The position numbers and the translations under genes are program-made. A DNA stretch of 64,000 nt from Avibacterium sp. 20-132 (GTDB lineage Bacteria; Pseudomonadota; Gammaproteobacteria; Enterobacterales; Pasteurellaceae), in the NCBI RefSeq assembly GCF_023611925.1, contig NZ_CP091456.1:2212001-2276000 (forward strand), read 5' to 3'. Shown here piece by piece: positions 10,785 to 20,743 of this stretch. Below the pieces are notes generated by a model. That model had not been told where the DNA came from. It searched no databases and saw only the letters and a list, made by a program, of their open reading frames with translations. The first letter of the stretch is position 1. Every line of letters begins with the position of its first letter.

Positions 10785-13448
10785 ATGTCAGAAATGTTAA
10801 GAAATGACGTAGATCCGATCGAAACCAATGATTGGTTATTGGCGATCGACTCAGTAATTCGTGAAGAAGGTGTTGAAAGAGCACAGTTTATTATTGAGCA
10901 ATTAATGCAGCACGCACGTGCAAATTCAGTCTCTTTACCAACGGGTGTTACCACTGATTATATTAATACTATTCCTGTTGAGGAAGAGCCAAACTACCCG
11001 GGTAATTTAGATCTTGAACGCCGTATCCGTAGTGCAATTCGTTGGAATGCAATTATGATGGTATTAAGAGCCTCTAAAAAAGATCTAGAGCTTGGCGGTC
11101 ATATGTCATCTTTCCAATCTTCTGCGACAATCTATGAAGTTTGTTTCAACCATTTCTTTAAAGCGCGTACCGAAAAAAATGGTGGCGACTTAGTTTTCTT
11201 CCAAGGCCATATTTCTCCGGGGATTTATGCGCGTGCTTTTGTTGAAGGACGTTTAACTGAAGAACAACTAGATAATTTCCGTCAAGAAGTACACGGAAAA
11301 GGGCTTTCTTCTTACCCGCACCCTAAATTAATGCCTGAATTCTGGCAATTCCCAACTGTATCAATGGGGCTTGGTCCATTGAATGCCATTTATCAAGCAC
11401 GTTTCTTAAAATATTTACATAATCGTGGCTTGAAAGATACCGCAGATCAAACCGTTTACGCATTCTTAGGTGATGGCGAAATGGACGAAGTAGAATCTCG
11501 TGGTGGGCTTGCTTTTGCCGCTCGTGAAAAATTAGATAACCTTGTTTTTGTTATCAACTGTAACTTACAACGTTTAGACGGGCCTGTAACAGGTAATGGC
11601 AAAATCATTCAAGAATTAGAAGCGCAATTTAACGGTTGTGGCTGGGAAGTAATTAAAGTTGTTTGGGGTCGCCGTTGGGATCGTTTATTACAACGTGATA
11701 CTTCAGGTAAATTATTGCAATTAATGATGGAAGTGGTTGATGGCGATTATCAAACCTTCAAAGCAAAAGATGGTGCTTATGTTCGTAAACACTTCTTTGG
11801 ACGTTACCCTGAAACTGAAGCATTAGTGGCTGAAATGACCGATGATGAAATCTGGGCATTGAACCGTGGTGGTCACGATCCATTAAAAGTTTTTGCTGCA
11901 TTCAATAAAGCAAAACAAGTTAAAGATAAACCTGTTGTGTTATTAGTGAAAACCATTAAAGGTTATGGTATGGGTGATGCAGCGGAAGGTAAAAACATTG
12001 CTCACCAAGTTAAGAAAATGGATATGTCGGGCGTTAAACACGTTCGCGATCGTTTCAATATTGCGGTATCCGATGAAGAGATTGAAAAATTACCATATAT
12101 CAAGTTTGAAGAAGGTTCAGAAGAATACAAATATCTTCACGAGCGCCGTCAAGCATTAAATGGTTATTTACCAACGCGTGCGCCACGCTTTACCTATGAG
12201 CTTGAAGTGCCAGCGTTAGAGGAGTTTGCCCAATTATTTGAAGCCCAATCTCGTCCAATTTCAACCACAATGGCGTTTGTTCGTTCATTAAACGTATTGT
12301 TGAAAAATAAATCTGTGGGTAAACACATTGTGCCAATTATTGCAGACGAAGCGCGTACTTTCGGTATGGAAGGGTTATTCCGTCAAATTGGTATTTATAA
12401 CCCACACGGACAAAACTATACGCCACAAGATCGCGAACAAGTTTCTTACTATCGTGAAGCCATTGATGGTCAAGTGTTACAAGAAGGGATTAATGAACAA
12501 GGTGCAACCGCATCTTGGATTGCGGCAGCAACTTCTTATAGCACAAACAACGTGCCAATGATTCCATTCTTTGTGTATTACTCAATGTTTGGTTTCCAAC
12601 GTGTTGGTGATTTAATGTGGTTAGCTGGCGACCAACGTGCGCGTGGCTTTATGATTGGTGGTACATCAGGTCGTACAACGCTAAACGGTGAAGGCTTACA
12701 GCACGAAGATGGTCATAGCCATATTCAATCTTCAGTTATTCCAAACTGTATTTCTTATGATCCTGCTTTTGCGTTTGAAGTGCCTGTGATTATTCAAGAC
12801 GGTGTTCGCCGTATGTATGGTCCAGAGCAAGAAGATGTGTACTACTACATCACAACCTTAAATGAAACCTATGAGCAACCAGCAATGCCAAAAGGGGCAG
12901 AAGAGGGGATTCGTAAAGGTATTTATAAATTTGAAACGGTAACTGGACAAGGTAAAGGCAAAGTTCAATTATTAGGTTCAGGTGCGATTTTACGCCACGT
13001 TCGTGAAGCAGCGAAATTGCTTGCAGATGACTTTGGTGTTACTTCTGATGTGTATAGCGTAACTTCATTTACGGAAGTTGCACGTGATGGCGCAAATGTA
13101 GAGCGTTGGAACTTATTACACCCTGAAGCAGAAGCCAAAACACCATACATTGCACAAGTAATGAATGATGCACCGGCTGTGGCAGCGACAGATTACATCA
13201 AGCTTTATGCAGAACAAGTACGTGCTTATGTGCCAGCACAAAGTTATCGTGTATTAGGTACAGACGGTTTTGGTCGTTCAGACAGCCGTGAAAACTTACG
13301 TGAACATTTTGAAGTGAATGCACATTATGTTGTGATCGCCGCATTAACTGAGCTTGCAAAACAAGGTACAGTTGATAAGAAAGTTGTGGCAGATGCTATT
13401 GCAAAATATGGCATTGATGCAGATAAAATTAATCCACTTTACGCATAA
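10785..13448 (+). CDS. aceE: Pyruvate dehydrogenase E1 component
   Basis: Homodimeric thiamine-diphosphate enzyme that decarboxylates pyruvate and acetylates the lipoyl groups of E2. The thiamine-binding motif begins GDGEMDEVESRGG and ends near FVINCNLQRLDGP. 887 residues, the E. coli-type single-chain E1. The leader carries an AAGGAAAAG ribosome binding site. First gene of aceE-aceF-lpdA, with a strong promoter about 90 bp upstream of the start codon. Confidence 0.98.
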   Translation: MSEMLRNDVDPIETNDWLLAIDSVIREEGVERAQFIIEQLMQHARANSVSLPTGVTTDYINTIPVEEEPNYPGNLDLERRIRSAIRWNAIMMVLRASKKDLELGGHMSSFQSSATIYEVCFNHFFKARTEKNGGDLVFFQGHISPGIYARAFVEGRLTEEQLDNFRQEVHGKGLSSYPHPKLMPEFWQFPTVSMGLGPLNAIYQARFLKYLHNRGLKDTADQTVYAFLGDGEMDEVESRGGLAFAAREKLDNLVFVINCNLQRLDGPVTGNGKIIQELEAQFNGCGWEVIKVVWGRRWDRLLQRDTSGKLLQLMMEVVDGDYQTFKAKDGAYVRKHFFGRYPETEALVAEMTDDEIWALNRGGHDPLKVFAAFNKAKQVKDKPVVLLVKTIKGYGMGDAAEGKNIAHQVKKMDMSGVKHVRDRFNIAVSDEEIEKLPYIKFEEGSEEYKYLHERRQALNGYLPTRAPRFTYELEVPALEEFAQLFEAQSRPISTTMAFVRSLNVLLKNKSVGKHIVPIIADEARTFGMEGLFRQIGIYNPHGQNYTPQDREQVSYYREAIDGQVLQEGINEQGATASWIAAATSYSTNNVPMIPFFVYYSMFGFQRVGDLMWLAGDQRARGFMIGGTSGRTTLNGEGLQHEDGHSHIQSSVIPNCISYDPAFAFEVPVIIQDGVRRMYGPEQEDVYYYITTLNETYEQPAMPKGAEEGIRKGIYKFETVTGQGKGKVQLLGSGAILRHVREAAKLLADDFGVTSDVYSVTSFTEVARDGANVERWNLLHPEAEAKTPYIAQVMNDAPAVAATDYIKLYAEQVRAYVPAQSYRVLGTDGFGRSDSRENLREHFEVNAHYVVIAALTELAKQGTVDKKVVADAIAKYGIDADKINPLYA

Positions 13449-13457
13449 TTAACATCG

Positions 13458-13481
13458 CTCCCCTTGCTTTGGTGAGGGGAG
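13458..13481 (+). other. Hairpin in the aceE-aceF intergenic region
   Basis: CTCCCC (13458-13463) pairs with GGGGAG (13476-13481), followed by only four T and then the aceF ribosome binding site. It is a weak attenuator or an mRNA-processing/stability hairpin between cotranscribed genes, not a convincing full terminator. Confidence 0.5.
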
Positions 13482-13499
13482 TTTTGAGGAAAAAAGAAA

Positions 13500-15392
13500 A
13501 TGGCTAAAGAAATTCAAATTCCAGATATTGGTGGCGATGAAGTAACCGTTACCGAAGTAATGGTAAAAGCGGGTGATACGGTTGAAGTTGATCAATCAGT
13601 AATTAATGTTGAAGGTGATAAAGCCTCTATGGAAGTGCCTTCACCTGAAGCGGGTGTCATTAAAGAAGTATTAGTAAAAGTTGGTGATAAAGTTTCAACA
13701 GGTACACCGATGTTTATTTTAGAAGGTGCAGCTGCTGCACAAGCACCTGCCGTGGAAGAAAAGGCTGCGCCAGCTGCTCCACAAAGTGCGGGTGGTTCTG
13801 TGATTGAAATTTACGTTCCGGATATTGGTGGCGATGAAGTAAACGTGACTGAAATTTTAGTGAGCGTAGGCGATTCTGTTTCAGAAGAACAATCTATTTT
13901 AAACGTAGAAGGTGATAAAGCCTCTATGGAAGTGCCTGCGCCTGTAGCTGGTGTAGTAAAAGAGATTCTTATTAAAGTAGGCGATAAAGTTTCAACGGGG
14001 TCATTAGTGATGAAATTTGAAACTACTGCCGCAGCGCCAGCAACTCAACCAGCGGTTGAGGAGACAACTGCACCTGCAGCAGTCTCTGGTGGCGTGCAAG
14101 ACGTTCACGTTCCAGATATTGGTGGTGATGAAGTAAACGTGACTGAAATTATGGTTGCCGTGGGTGATAGTATTTCTGAAGAGCAATCATTAATCACGGT
14201 TGAAGGCGATAAAGCCTCAATGGAAGTGCCTGCCCCATTTGCTGGTGTAGTGAAAGAAATTTTAGTGAAATCAGGTGATAAAGTTTCAACGGGTTCATTG
14301 ATTATGCGTTTTGAAGTTGCAGGTTCAGCACTAGCTGCTGCGCCAGTGACACAACCAGCTACACAAGCCCCCGTACAAACTCAAGCAGCTAGCCCAGCAC
14401 CAGCAGCGCAATCTGCGCAATCGGCTAACCAAGCAGAAGTTACAGCGAGTGCAAGTTTTGCTCACGCAACACCAGTTGTTCGCCGTTTAGCGCGCGAATT
14501 TGGCGTAAACTTAGATAAAGTGAAAGGAACAGGCCGTAAAGGTCGTATCCTAAAAGAAGACGTTCAAGCTTATGTGAAAGCGGCAGTGAAAGCCGTAGAA
14601 AGCGGTTCTGTCTCTGCAACATCAACAGGTGCAGCAAATGGTGCGGGTTTAGGCTTACTCCCTTGGCCGAAAGTGGACTTCAGCAAATTTGGTGAAGTAG
14701 AACAAGTGGAATTAGGTCGTATCCAAAAAATCTCTGGTGCAAACTTACACCGTAACTGGGTAATGATTCCGCACGTTACACAATGGGATAAAGCGGATAT
14801 CACGGATTTAGAGCAATTCCGTAAAGAGCAAAATGTGCTTGCGGAAAAACAAAAACTTGATGTAAAAATTACCCCACTTGTATTTATTATGAAAGCAGTA
14901 GCGAAAGCCTTAGAAGCTTATCCACGCTTCAATAGCTCGTTATCCGAAGATGCACAAAGCTTGATCTTGAAAAAATACGTTAATATTGGCGTCGCAGTCG
15001 ATACACCAAATGGTTTGGTTGTACCAGTATTTAAAGATGTGAACAAAAAAGGCATTATCGAACTTTCACGTGAATTAGCGGAAATCTCGAAAAAAGCACG
15101 TGCAGGTAAATTAACTGCTTCGGATATGCAAGGTGGTTGTTTCACCATTTCAAGCTTAGGTGGTATTGGTGGTACACAATTTACGCCAATCGTAAATGCC
15201 CCAGAAGTGGCGATTTTAGGTGTGTCTAAATCTGAAATGACACCAGTGTGGAACGGTAAAGAATTCACACCACGCTTAATGTTACCATTATCGCTTTCTT
15301 ACGATCACCGTGTGATTGATGGTGCAGATGGCGCAAGATTTATCACCTTCATTAATGGTGTATTAAGCGATCTTCGCCGTTTAGTAATGTAA
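13500..15392 (+). CDS. aceF: Pyruvate dehydrogenase E2 (dihydrolipoamide acetyltransferase), three lipoyl domains
   Basis: Core of the pyruvate dehydrogenase complex; transfers acetyl groups from lipoamide to CoA. Three lipoyl domains are present, with modified lysines at residues 41, 139 and 237, each in GDKASMEVP. They are joined by Ala/Pro/Gln-rich swinging linkers. The subunit-binding domain follows at about 320-360 ([16 protein letters not shown]), then the catalytic domain ending in [15 protein letters not shown] with the catalytic histidine. 630 residues. Lipoyl domain number varies between species; three is the E. coli arrangement. Confidence 0.97.
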   Translation: MAKEIQIPDIGGDEVTVTEVMVKAGDTVEVDQSVINVEGDKASMEVPSPEAGVIKEVLVKVGDKVSTGTPMFILEGAAAAQAPAVEEKAAPAAPQSAGGSVIEIYVPDIGGDEVNVTEILVSVGDSVSEEQSILNVEGDKASMEVPAPVAGVVKEILIKVGDKVSTGSLVMKFETTAAAPATQPAVEETTAPAAVSGGVQDVHVPDIGGDEVNVTEIMVAVGDSISEEQSLITVEGDKASMEVPAPFAGVVKEILVKSGDKVSTGSLIMRFEVAGSALAAAPVTQPATQAPVQTQAASPAPAAQSAQSANQAEVTASASFAHATPVVRRLAREFGVNLDKVKGTGRKGRILKEDVQAYVKAAVKAVESGSVSATSTGAANGAGLGLLPWPKVDFSKFGEVEQVELGRIQKISGANLHRNWVMIPHVTQWDKADITDLEQFRKEQNVLAEKQKLDVKITPLVFIMKAVAKALEAYPRFNSSLSEDAQSLILKKYVNIGVAVDTPNGLVVPVFKDVNKKGIIELSRELAEISKKARAGKLTASDMQGGCFTISSLGGIGGTQFTPIVNAPEVAILGVSKSEMTPVWNGKEFTPRLMLPLSLSYDHRVIDGADGARFITFINGVLSDLRRLVM

Positions 15393-15399
15393 TTTCCTG

Positions 15400-15428
15400 A
15401 GCGTTTCTCATTAATAATGGGAAACGCT
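15400..15428 (+). other. 13-bp hairpin between aceF and lpdA
   Basis: AGCGTTTCTCATT pairs with AATGGGAAACGCT (one T-G pair) around a 3-nt loop. It is followed by GTTTAG, not a T-run. The position suggests an intercistronic stability or attenuation element adjusting lpdA relative to aceEF, since LpdA also serves other 2-oxoacid complexes. An uptake signal follows at 15438-15446. Confidence 0.55.
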
Positions 15429-15478
15429 GTTTAGTTAAAGTGCGGTGTAAAAATCGCAAGAATTTAACGAGGTAAAAA

Positions 15479-16903
15479 ATGAATAAAGAGATTAAAACAC
15501 AAGTTGTTGTACTTGGTGCAGGCCCAGCTGGTTATTCAGCAGCATTCCGCTGTGCGGATTTAGGCTTAGATACCGTTATTGTTGAACGTTATTCAACCCT
15601 TGGTGGAGTGTGTTTAAACGTTGGTTGTATCCCATCTAAAGCCTTATTACACGTTGCAAAAGTGATTGAAGAAGCAAAATCTTTAGCGGAACACGGTATC
15701 GTATTTGGTGAACCACAAACCGATATTGACAAAATCCGTGGTTGGAAAGAAAAAGTTATCAATCAACTTACAGGTGGCTTAGCTGGAATGGCTAAAATGC
15801 GCAAAGTACAAGTCGTAAATGGTTATGGTAAATTCTCAGGTCCTAATACGATCATTGTTGCGGGTGAAGAAGGTGAAACGACCATTCATTTTGATAATGC
15901 GATTATCGCAGCGGGTTCACGTCCAATCCAATTACCATTTATCCCACACGAAGATCCACGTATTTGGGATTCGACAGATGCACTAAAATTAAAAGAAGTA
16001 CCACAAAATCTATTGATTATGGGCGGTGGTATTATCGGTCTTGAAATGGGAACAGTATATCACGCACTAGGTTCTAATATTGACGTAGTAGAAATGTTTG
16101 ATCAAGTGATCCCGGCTGCCGATAAAGATATTGTTCAAATCTACACAAAACGTATTGAAAAGAAATTCAACTTATTACTTGAAACCAAAGTGACTGCGGT
16201 TGAAGCAAAAGAAGATGGTATTTATGTTTCAATGGAAGGCAAAGCAGCGAATGAAACTCGCCGTTATGACGCCGTGTTAGTTGCAATCGGTCGTACACCA
16301 AATGGTAAGTTGATCGATGCCAATGTTGCTGGTGTAGAAGTGGATGATCGTGGCTTTATCCATACGGATAAACAAATGCGTACCAATGTGCCACATATCT
16401 TTGCGATTGGCGATATTGTTGGGCAACCAATGCTTGCTCACAAAGGGGTACATGAAGGTCATGTCGCTGCAGAAGTGATTGCAGGACAAAAACACTATTT
16501 TGATCCGAAAGTCATTCCTTCTATTGCCTATACTGAGCCAGAAGTAGCTTGGGTAGGTAAAACAGAAAAAGAATGTAAAGCTGAAGGTATTAACTACGAA
16601 GTTGCAAAATTCCCTTGGGCAGCATCAGGTCGTGCGATCGCTTCTGATTGCGCAGATGGTTTAACTAAATTGATCTTTGATAAAGATACTCACCGTATTA
16701 TCGGTGGCGCTATTGTCGGTACAAACGGTGGTGAGTTGCTAGGTGAAATTGGTTTAGCTATTGAAATGGGCTGTGATGCAGAAGATCTTGCATTAACTAT
16801 CCACGCACACCCAACTTTACATGAATCTGTGGGCTTAGCCGCCGAAGTATTTGAAGGTTCAATTACAGATTTACCAAATCCAAAAGCGAAAAAGAAAAAA
16901 TAA
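15479..16903 (+). CDS. lpdA: Dihydrolipoamide dehydrogenase (E3)
   Basis: FAD flavoprotein that reoxidises lipoamide and reduces NAD+; shared by pyruvate and 2-oxoglutarate dehydrogenases and often the glycine cleavage system. The FAD fingerprint VVVLGAGPAGYSAA is at residues 9-22, and the redox disulfide is Cys45/Cys50 in GGVCLNVGCIPSKA. An NAD-binding fold comes around residues 180-210 (MGGGIIGLEMG), and the C-terminal HAHPTLHES holds the catalytic histidine. 474 residues, ending in a lysine-rich tail. Confidence 0.98.
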   Translation: MNKEIKTQVVVLGAGPAGYSAAFRCADLGLDTVIVERYSTLGGVCLNVGCIPSKALLHVAKVIEEAKSLAEHGIVFGEPQTDIDKIRGWKEKVINQLTGGLAGMAKMRKVQVVNGYGKFSGPNTIIVAGEEGETTIHFDNAIIAAGSRPIQLPFIPHEDPRIWDSTDALKLKEVPQNLLIMGGGIIGLEMGTVYHALGSNIDVVEMFDQVIPAADKDIVQIYTKRIEKKFNLLLETKVTAVEAKEDGIYVSMEGKAANETRRYDAVLVAIGRTPNGKLIDANVAGVEVDDRGFIHTDKQMRTNVPHIFAIGDIVGQPMLAHKGVHEGHVAAEVIAGQKHYFDPKVIPSIAYTEPEVAWVGKTEKECKAEGINYEVAKFPWAASGRAIASDCADGLTKLIFDKDTHRIIGGAIVGTNGGELLGEIGLAIEMGCDAEDLALTIHAHPTLHESVGLAAEVFEGSITDLPNPKAKKKK

Positions 16904-16918
16904 ATTTCTTATCTCTTT

Positions 16919-16945
16919 AAAGCCTTTCATTAGAAAGGCTTTTTT
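16919..16945 (+). terminator. Rho-independent terminator after lpdA
   Basis: AAAGCCTTTC pairs with GAAAGGCTTT around an ATTA loop, followed by T's. It closes the aceEF-lpdA transcript. Confidence 0.9.
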
Positions 16946-16968
16946 ATTATTAAACTATTTTGCTGAGT

Positions 16969-16984
16969 TGTGATCTTCATCACA
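16969..16984 (+). promoter_or_regulatory. CRP site upstream of the symporter-sulfatase operon
   Basis: TGTGATCTTCATCACA has both consensus CRP half-sites (TGTGA-N6-TCACA) perfectly. Its centre (16976.5) lies about 40 bp before the start predicted from the -10-like CATAAT at 17004-17009, which is class II geometry; a second possible -10 (TAAACT, 17030) would give class I-like spacing. Confidence 0.75.
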
Positions 16985-17069
16985 GTGAAATTATGACTAT
17001 CATCATAATTGACTTTCTTACCCACCAAGTAAACTAAATCTACGGTTAATTGACGGAGGAGAAGTTATT

Positions 17070-18755
17070 ATGTGGCTGACGATTTTTAGTTTTCTATTTG
17101 TAACAGGGGCAGTTGCGTGGGTAGCTTGGCAAAAAACCAAAAATGATGATTTATCAACAGCAAAAGGATATTTCCTTGCTGGACGAGGATTAAGTGGTTT
17201 AGTTATTGGTTGCTCTATGGTATTAACATCATTATCTACAGAGCAAATTATCGGCGTTAATGCGAATTCCTATAAAGGTAATTTTTCCATTATAGCTTGG
17301 ACGGTTCAATCGGTTATTCCACTTTGTTTCTTAGCACTGTATTTATTACCAAAATATATTCGCAATGGCTATACCACCATTCCAGAGTTTTTTGAAAGTC
17401 GTTTTGATCGCCAAACTCGCTTGATTATGTCTGGATTATTTTTAATTTTTTATTTATTTATCGTAATTCCGACCGCACTTTATACTGGAGCAATTGCGTT
17501 TAATAAAATTTTTAACTTAGAAAGCGTATTTGGAATGAGTTACGCTGAATCTATTGTTTATACCGTGATGGCAATTGGTTTTATTGGCGCAATTTATGCC
17601 ATCTTTGGTGGTTTAAAAGCGGTGGCTGTATCAGATACGGCGAATGCGATTATCTTAGTTATTGGTGCTATATTAGTCCCTATTTTTGCGCTAATTTATT
17701 TGGGAAATGGGAGTTTCATTGAAGGGCTACGTATTGTTGGAACAACCCATATTGAAAAATTTAATGCAATCGGTAGTGCAACGGATGCGGTACCTTGGCC
17801 AGCTATGTTTACAGGCATTTTAATTGTAAACTTTTTTTATTGGACGACTAACCAAGCGATTGTGCAACGTGCATTAGGGGCAAAAGATTTAAAATCAGGT
17901 CAGAAAGGGATTTTGATTGCAGCTCTCTTCTTGCTTTTACTCCCTACCATTTTAAATTTACCGGGTTTATTGAGTTTTCATATTTTGGGGGAAGGAATAA
18001 ATCCAATCGATTTGTCCTATCCAGAATTAGTCAATCGAGTATTACCAACCGTATTACAAGGGTTCTTTATTGCGGCATTATTTGGTGCAATTTTAAGTAC
18101 ATTCAATTCCTTCTTAAATTCAGCAGCAACCATTTATTGTAAGGATTTATTACCTTCACTAACGCAAAGAACCTTCAGTGAAACCGAATTAATTGTTTAT
18201 GCGAAAAAGGTTTCAGCAATAATGGCAATTATCACGATCATTATTGGTCCTTTATTAATGTTTGGTACAGAGGGTATTTTCTTGCTTACTAAACGTTTTG
18301 CCGGTTTTGTCAATATTCCTATTGTTGCTTTATTTGCTGTCGGGCTATTTAATAAAACCGTATCAGGATTAGCCGCACGTATTGCTTTATTGGTGCATAT
18401 TATTTTGTATTTCCTCATTGTTTGGGTGTTTAATGTAAAAGTAAATTTTGTATATGTTATGGCAGCACTATTTGTTTTTGATGTCATATTAATGCTAGTC
18501 TTAGGGTTATTCTTACGCAGAAAAACGCCTTATGCTGATAATCTCTCTAACCAAAGCAATGTCGATTTAAGTAATTGGGAATATATTAATATTACGGTAG
18601 CCTCCCTTGCTTTAGGTTTGGTTTCACTTTATGCACTGCTTTCACCTATTGGGCTTGCTTCAGAAAATGGGAAACCACTTTGGGTGCTTGCGGCTTACGT
18701 TATTCTTCAAGTGATTTTATTTGTGGTAATTGGTCGAAATAAGAAAAAGGTGTAA
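17070..18755 (+). CDS. yidK: Sodium:solute symporter (SSS family), YidK-like
   Basis: Polytopic inner-membrane symporter of 561 residues with about 14 hydrophobic segments. The N-terminus carries the SSS signature [14 protein letters not shown] followed by [19 protein letters not shown], which matches E. coli YidK closely; [20 protein letters not shown] is another SSS hallmark. The ATG is preceded by ACGGAGGAGAAG. It is followed after 3 bp by a sulfatase-family gene, the same pairing as E. coli yidK-yidJ. The substrate is unknown; import of a sulfated or phosphorylated sugar is an inference from the neighbour and the CRP site. Confidence 0.85.
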   Translation: MWLTIFSFLFVTGAVAWVAWQKTKNDDLSTAKGYFLAGRGLSGLVIGCSMVLTSLSTEQIIGVNANSYKGNFSIIAWTVQSVIPLCFLALYLLPKYIRNGYTTIPEFFESRFDRQTRLIMSGLFLIFYLFIVIPTALYTGAIAFNKIFNLESVFGMSYAESIVYTVMAIGFIGAIYAIFGGLKAVAVSDTANAIILVIGAILVPIFALIYLGNGSFIEGLRIVGTTHIEKFNAIGSATDAVPWPAMFTGILIVNFFYWTTNQAIVQRALGAKDLKSGQKGILIAALFLLLLPTILNLPGLLSFHILGEGINPIDLSYPELVNRVLPTVLQGFFIAALFGAILSTFNSFLNSAATIYCKDLLPSLTQRTFSETELIVYAKKVSAIMAIITIIIGPLLMFGTEGIFLLTKRFAGFVNIPIVALFAVGLFNKTVSGLAARIALLVHIILYFLIVWVFNVKVNFVYVMAALFVFDVILMLVLGLFLRRKTPYADNLSNQSNVDLSNWEYINITVASLALGLVSLYALLSPIGLASENGKPLWVLAAYVILQVILFVVIGRNKKKV

Positions 18756-18758
18756 TCA

Positions 18759-20207
18759 ATGAAAAATGTAATTTATATTCTTTTAGATCAAGTTAGAAAA
18801 GATATGCTCGGTGCGTATGGGCATCAGATTGTCAAAACGCCGAATTTAGATCGTCTAGCGCGAGAAGGCGTGCGTTTTAACAACGCTTTCACGCCAGCTT
18901 CAGTATGTGGACCTGCACGTACGTCATTATTTACAGGGCAAATGCCGTCCACACACGGCATTATTCGTAATGGAGAAAAAGGCGGAATAGGGGAAGTGCC
19001 TCCTGAACAGCCTCATATCGGTAAATTAGCAGGATACAATTGCTATGTAGCAGGAAAATGGCACGTCGGCACGCGATCTGTACCAAAAGATTACGGTATT
19101 AAAGGGCATAATTTTGACGGGTATGGCTACCCGGGAAGTCGCGTTTATAAAAATTTAGTCTTCGATCAGGCGCCAACTCAACCAAATCGTTATCCTGAAT
19201 GGCTTGCAGAAAAAGGTTTCCCAACACCTGAAGTAAGTTTAGCTTATTTTGGTGACAATCCTCATCTACGCGTTCAAGAGCTGTGTGGTTTGCTTTCTGG
19301 CACAAAAGAACAGACATTACCTTATTTTATTATTGATGAAGCGAAAAGTTTTATCCAAGAATCGCTAATACAACACAAACCTTTTTTTACTTGGATTAAT
19401 TTTTGGGGACCACATACTCCTTGCATTGTACCGGAGCCTTATTATTCAATGTATGATCCAAAAGACGTCGTGTTAGATCAGAGCTTCTTTAAGCCTTTAG
19501 AAGGAAAACCGGGACATTATCGTACGATTTCTAAAATGTGGGGAATGTGGGAAGCCAGTGAAGAACGCTGGAAAGAGGTAATAACCAAATTTTGGGGATA
19601 TATCACATTAATTGATGATGCCATTGGTGACTTATTTGACTTCCTTGAAAAACACAATCTTTATCAGGATTGTTTTATTGTCGCCACCGCAGATCACGGC
19701 GATGCAATGGGCGCACATAGAATGATCGAAAAAGGGGAGTTTATGTTTGATACTACCTATAATATTCCTCTGATTATTAAAGATCCACAATCCCAACGTA
19801 TCAACGAAGTAGATGATAATTTAGTTTATTTGCACGATTTGACTTCCACCGTTTTTGATGTTGCAGGACAAACCATTCCAGAAACTTTTCAAGGAGAAAG
19901 CCTATTGCCCATTTTACGAAAAAGCAAATCCAATGATCGCAAAGGGCTACTCGCTCAACTAGCGGGGCATTTTGTTTATTTTGAACAAAGAATGTGGCGT
20001 AGGAAAGATTACAAACTGGTCTTTAATGCAAGTGATGTAGGAGAATTGTACGATGTTCGTAATGACCCTGAAGAGTTACATAATTTATTTTCTGATCCCA
20101 AATATCAGCAAGTGAAAAAGGAAATGTTAGAAGAAATGCGGGCAGAAATGCTGAAATATAAAGATCCACTAGAAAACTGGGTATATCGTATTATTAATGA
20201 ACTCTAA
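18759..20207 (+). CDS. yidJ: Sulfatase-family hydrolase, YidJ-like
   Basis: Alkaline-phosphatase-superfamily hydrolase of 482 residues. The N-terminal metal site is in YILLDQVRKDMLGAYG. The modification motif is SVCGPARTSLFTG with Cys50, a Cys-type C-x-P-x-R that must be converted to formylglycine in a true sulfatase. The second metal site is VATADHGDAMGAH. No signal peptide is evident, so the protein is probably cytoplasmic, acting on what the upstream symporter imports. A phosphodiesterase or phosphonate hydrolase activity cannot be excluded. No sulfatase-maturing enzyme gene is in this window. Confidence 0.85.
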   Translation: MKNVIYILLDQVRKDMLGAYGHQIVKTPNLDRLAREGVRFNNAFTPASVCGPARTSLFTGQMPSTHGIIRNGEKGGIGEVPPEQPHIGKLAGYNCYVAGKWHVGTRSVPKDYGIKGHNFDGYGYPGSRVYKNLVFDQAPTQPNRYPEWLAEKGFPTPEVSLAYFGDNPHLRVQELCGLLSGTKEQTLPYFIIDEAKSFIQESLIQHKPFFTWINFWGPHTPCIVPEPYYSMYDPKDVVLDQSFFKPLEGKPGHYRTISKMWGMWEASEERWKEVITKFWGYITLIDDAIGDLFDFLEKHNLYQDCFIVATADHGDAMGAHRMIEKGEFMFDTTYNIPLIIKDPQSQRINEVDDNLVYLHDLTSTVFDVAGQTIPETFQGESLLPILRKSKSNDRKGLLAQLAGHFVYFEQRMWRRKDYKLVFNASDVGELYDVRNDPEELHNLFSDPKYQQVKKEMLEEMRAEMLKYKDPLENWVYRIINEL

Positions 20208-20421
20208 TTCTTCTAAATAATTACGAAAAGAAAAAGTGTAGTGAAAAATAATAAGCTGCTTAGAAGTTGAACTAATTTCGGTTGTTGATGTTATTGAAAT
20301 TAGCACGGAGAACTTTCTTTTATTGAAATAATATAAAAATGCAATGATTAGAGAAGGTTTTTGAGATTTATTAAGAAAATTATGGTTATCGTTGTATTTT
20401 CCTTACACTCAAAATGGATAA

Positions 20422-20591
20422 CAATATCTTTTAAGAAGGCACAAACAATCACGTAAATTAGGATTGAAACAGAAAATAAAGCAAGGTGAATATTGCTCTT
20501 ATTACGATGAAGTTATTGCTCTTATTACGATGAAGTAAGGGGATTGCTTAAGCGTGATTTTACTCTGATTTTTCCAATAAGAAATAGGTAA
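20422..20591 (+). pseudogene. Decayed gene fragment with a 23-bp tandem duplication
   Basis: The 536-bp gap between yidJ and kdsC holds no intact gene. A frame opens at 20422 and reads QYLLRRHKQSRKLGLKQKI, then KQGEYCSYYDEV. There the 23-bp unit at 20492-20514 is repeated at 20515-20537, shifting the frame. With one copy removed the frame continues RGLLKRDFTLIFPIRNR to a stop at 20591. There is no start codon. I do not recognise the family, and it could be chance. The rest of the gap is AT-rich with nothing else I can support. Confidence 0.35.
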
Positions 20592-20743
20592 TTAATGTAA
20601 AGAAATTGAAATCTAAAAAGAGGGCTTATTCAAGCAAAATTAGAAGTCCCCAGTTCTGCGTAGTATAGAACTCAGTCCTTGAATTAAATCAATCTAAGTT
20701 TTTGGATAGACTCGTTTTAATCGCACTTTTCTTTTTGATTGTT

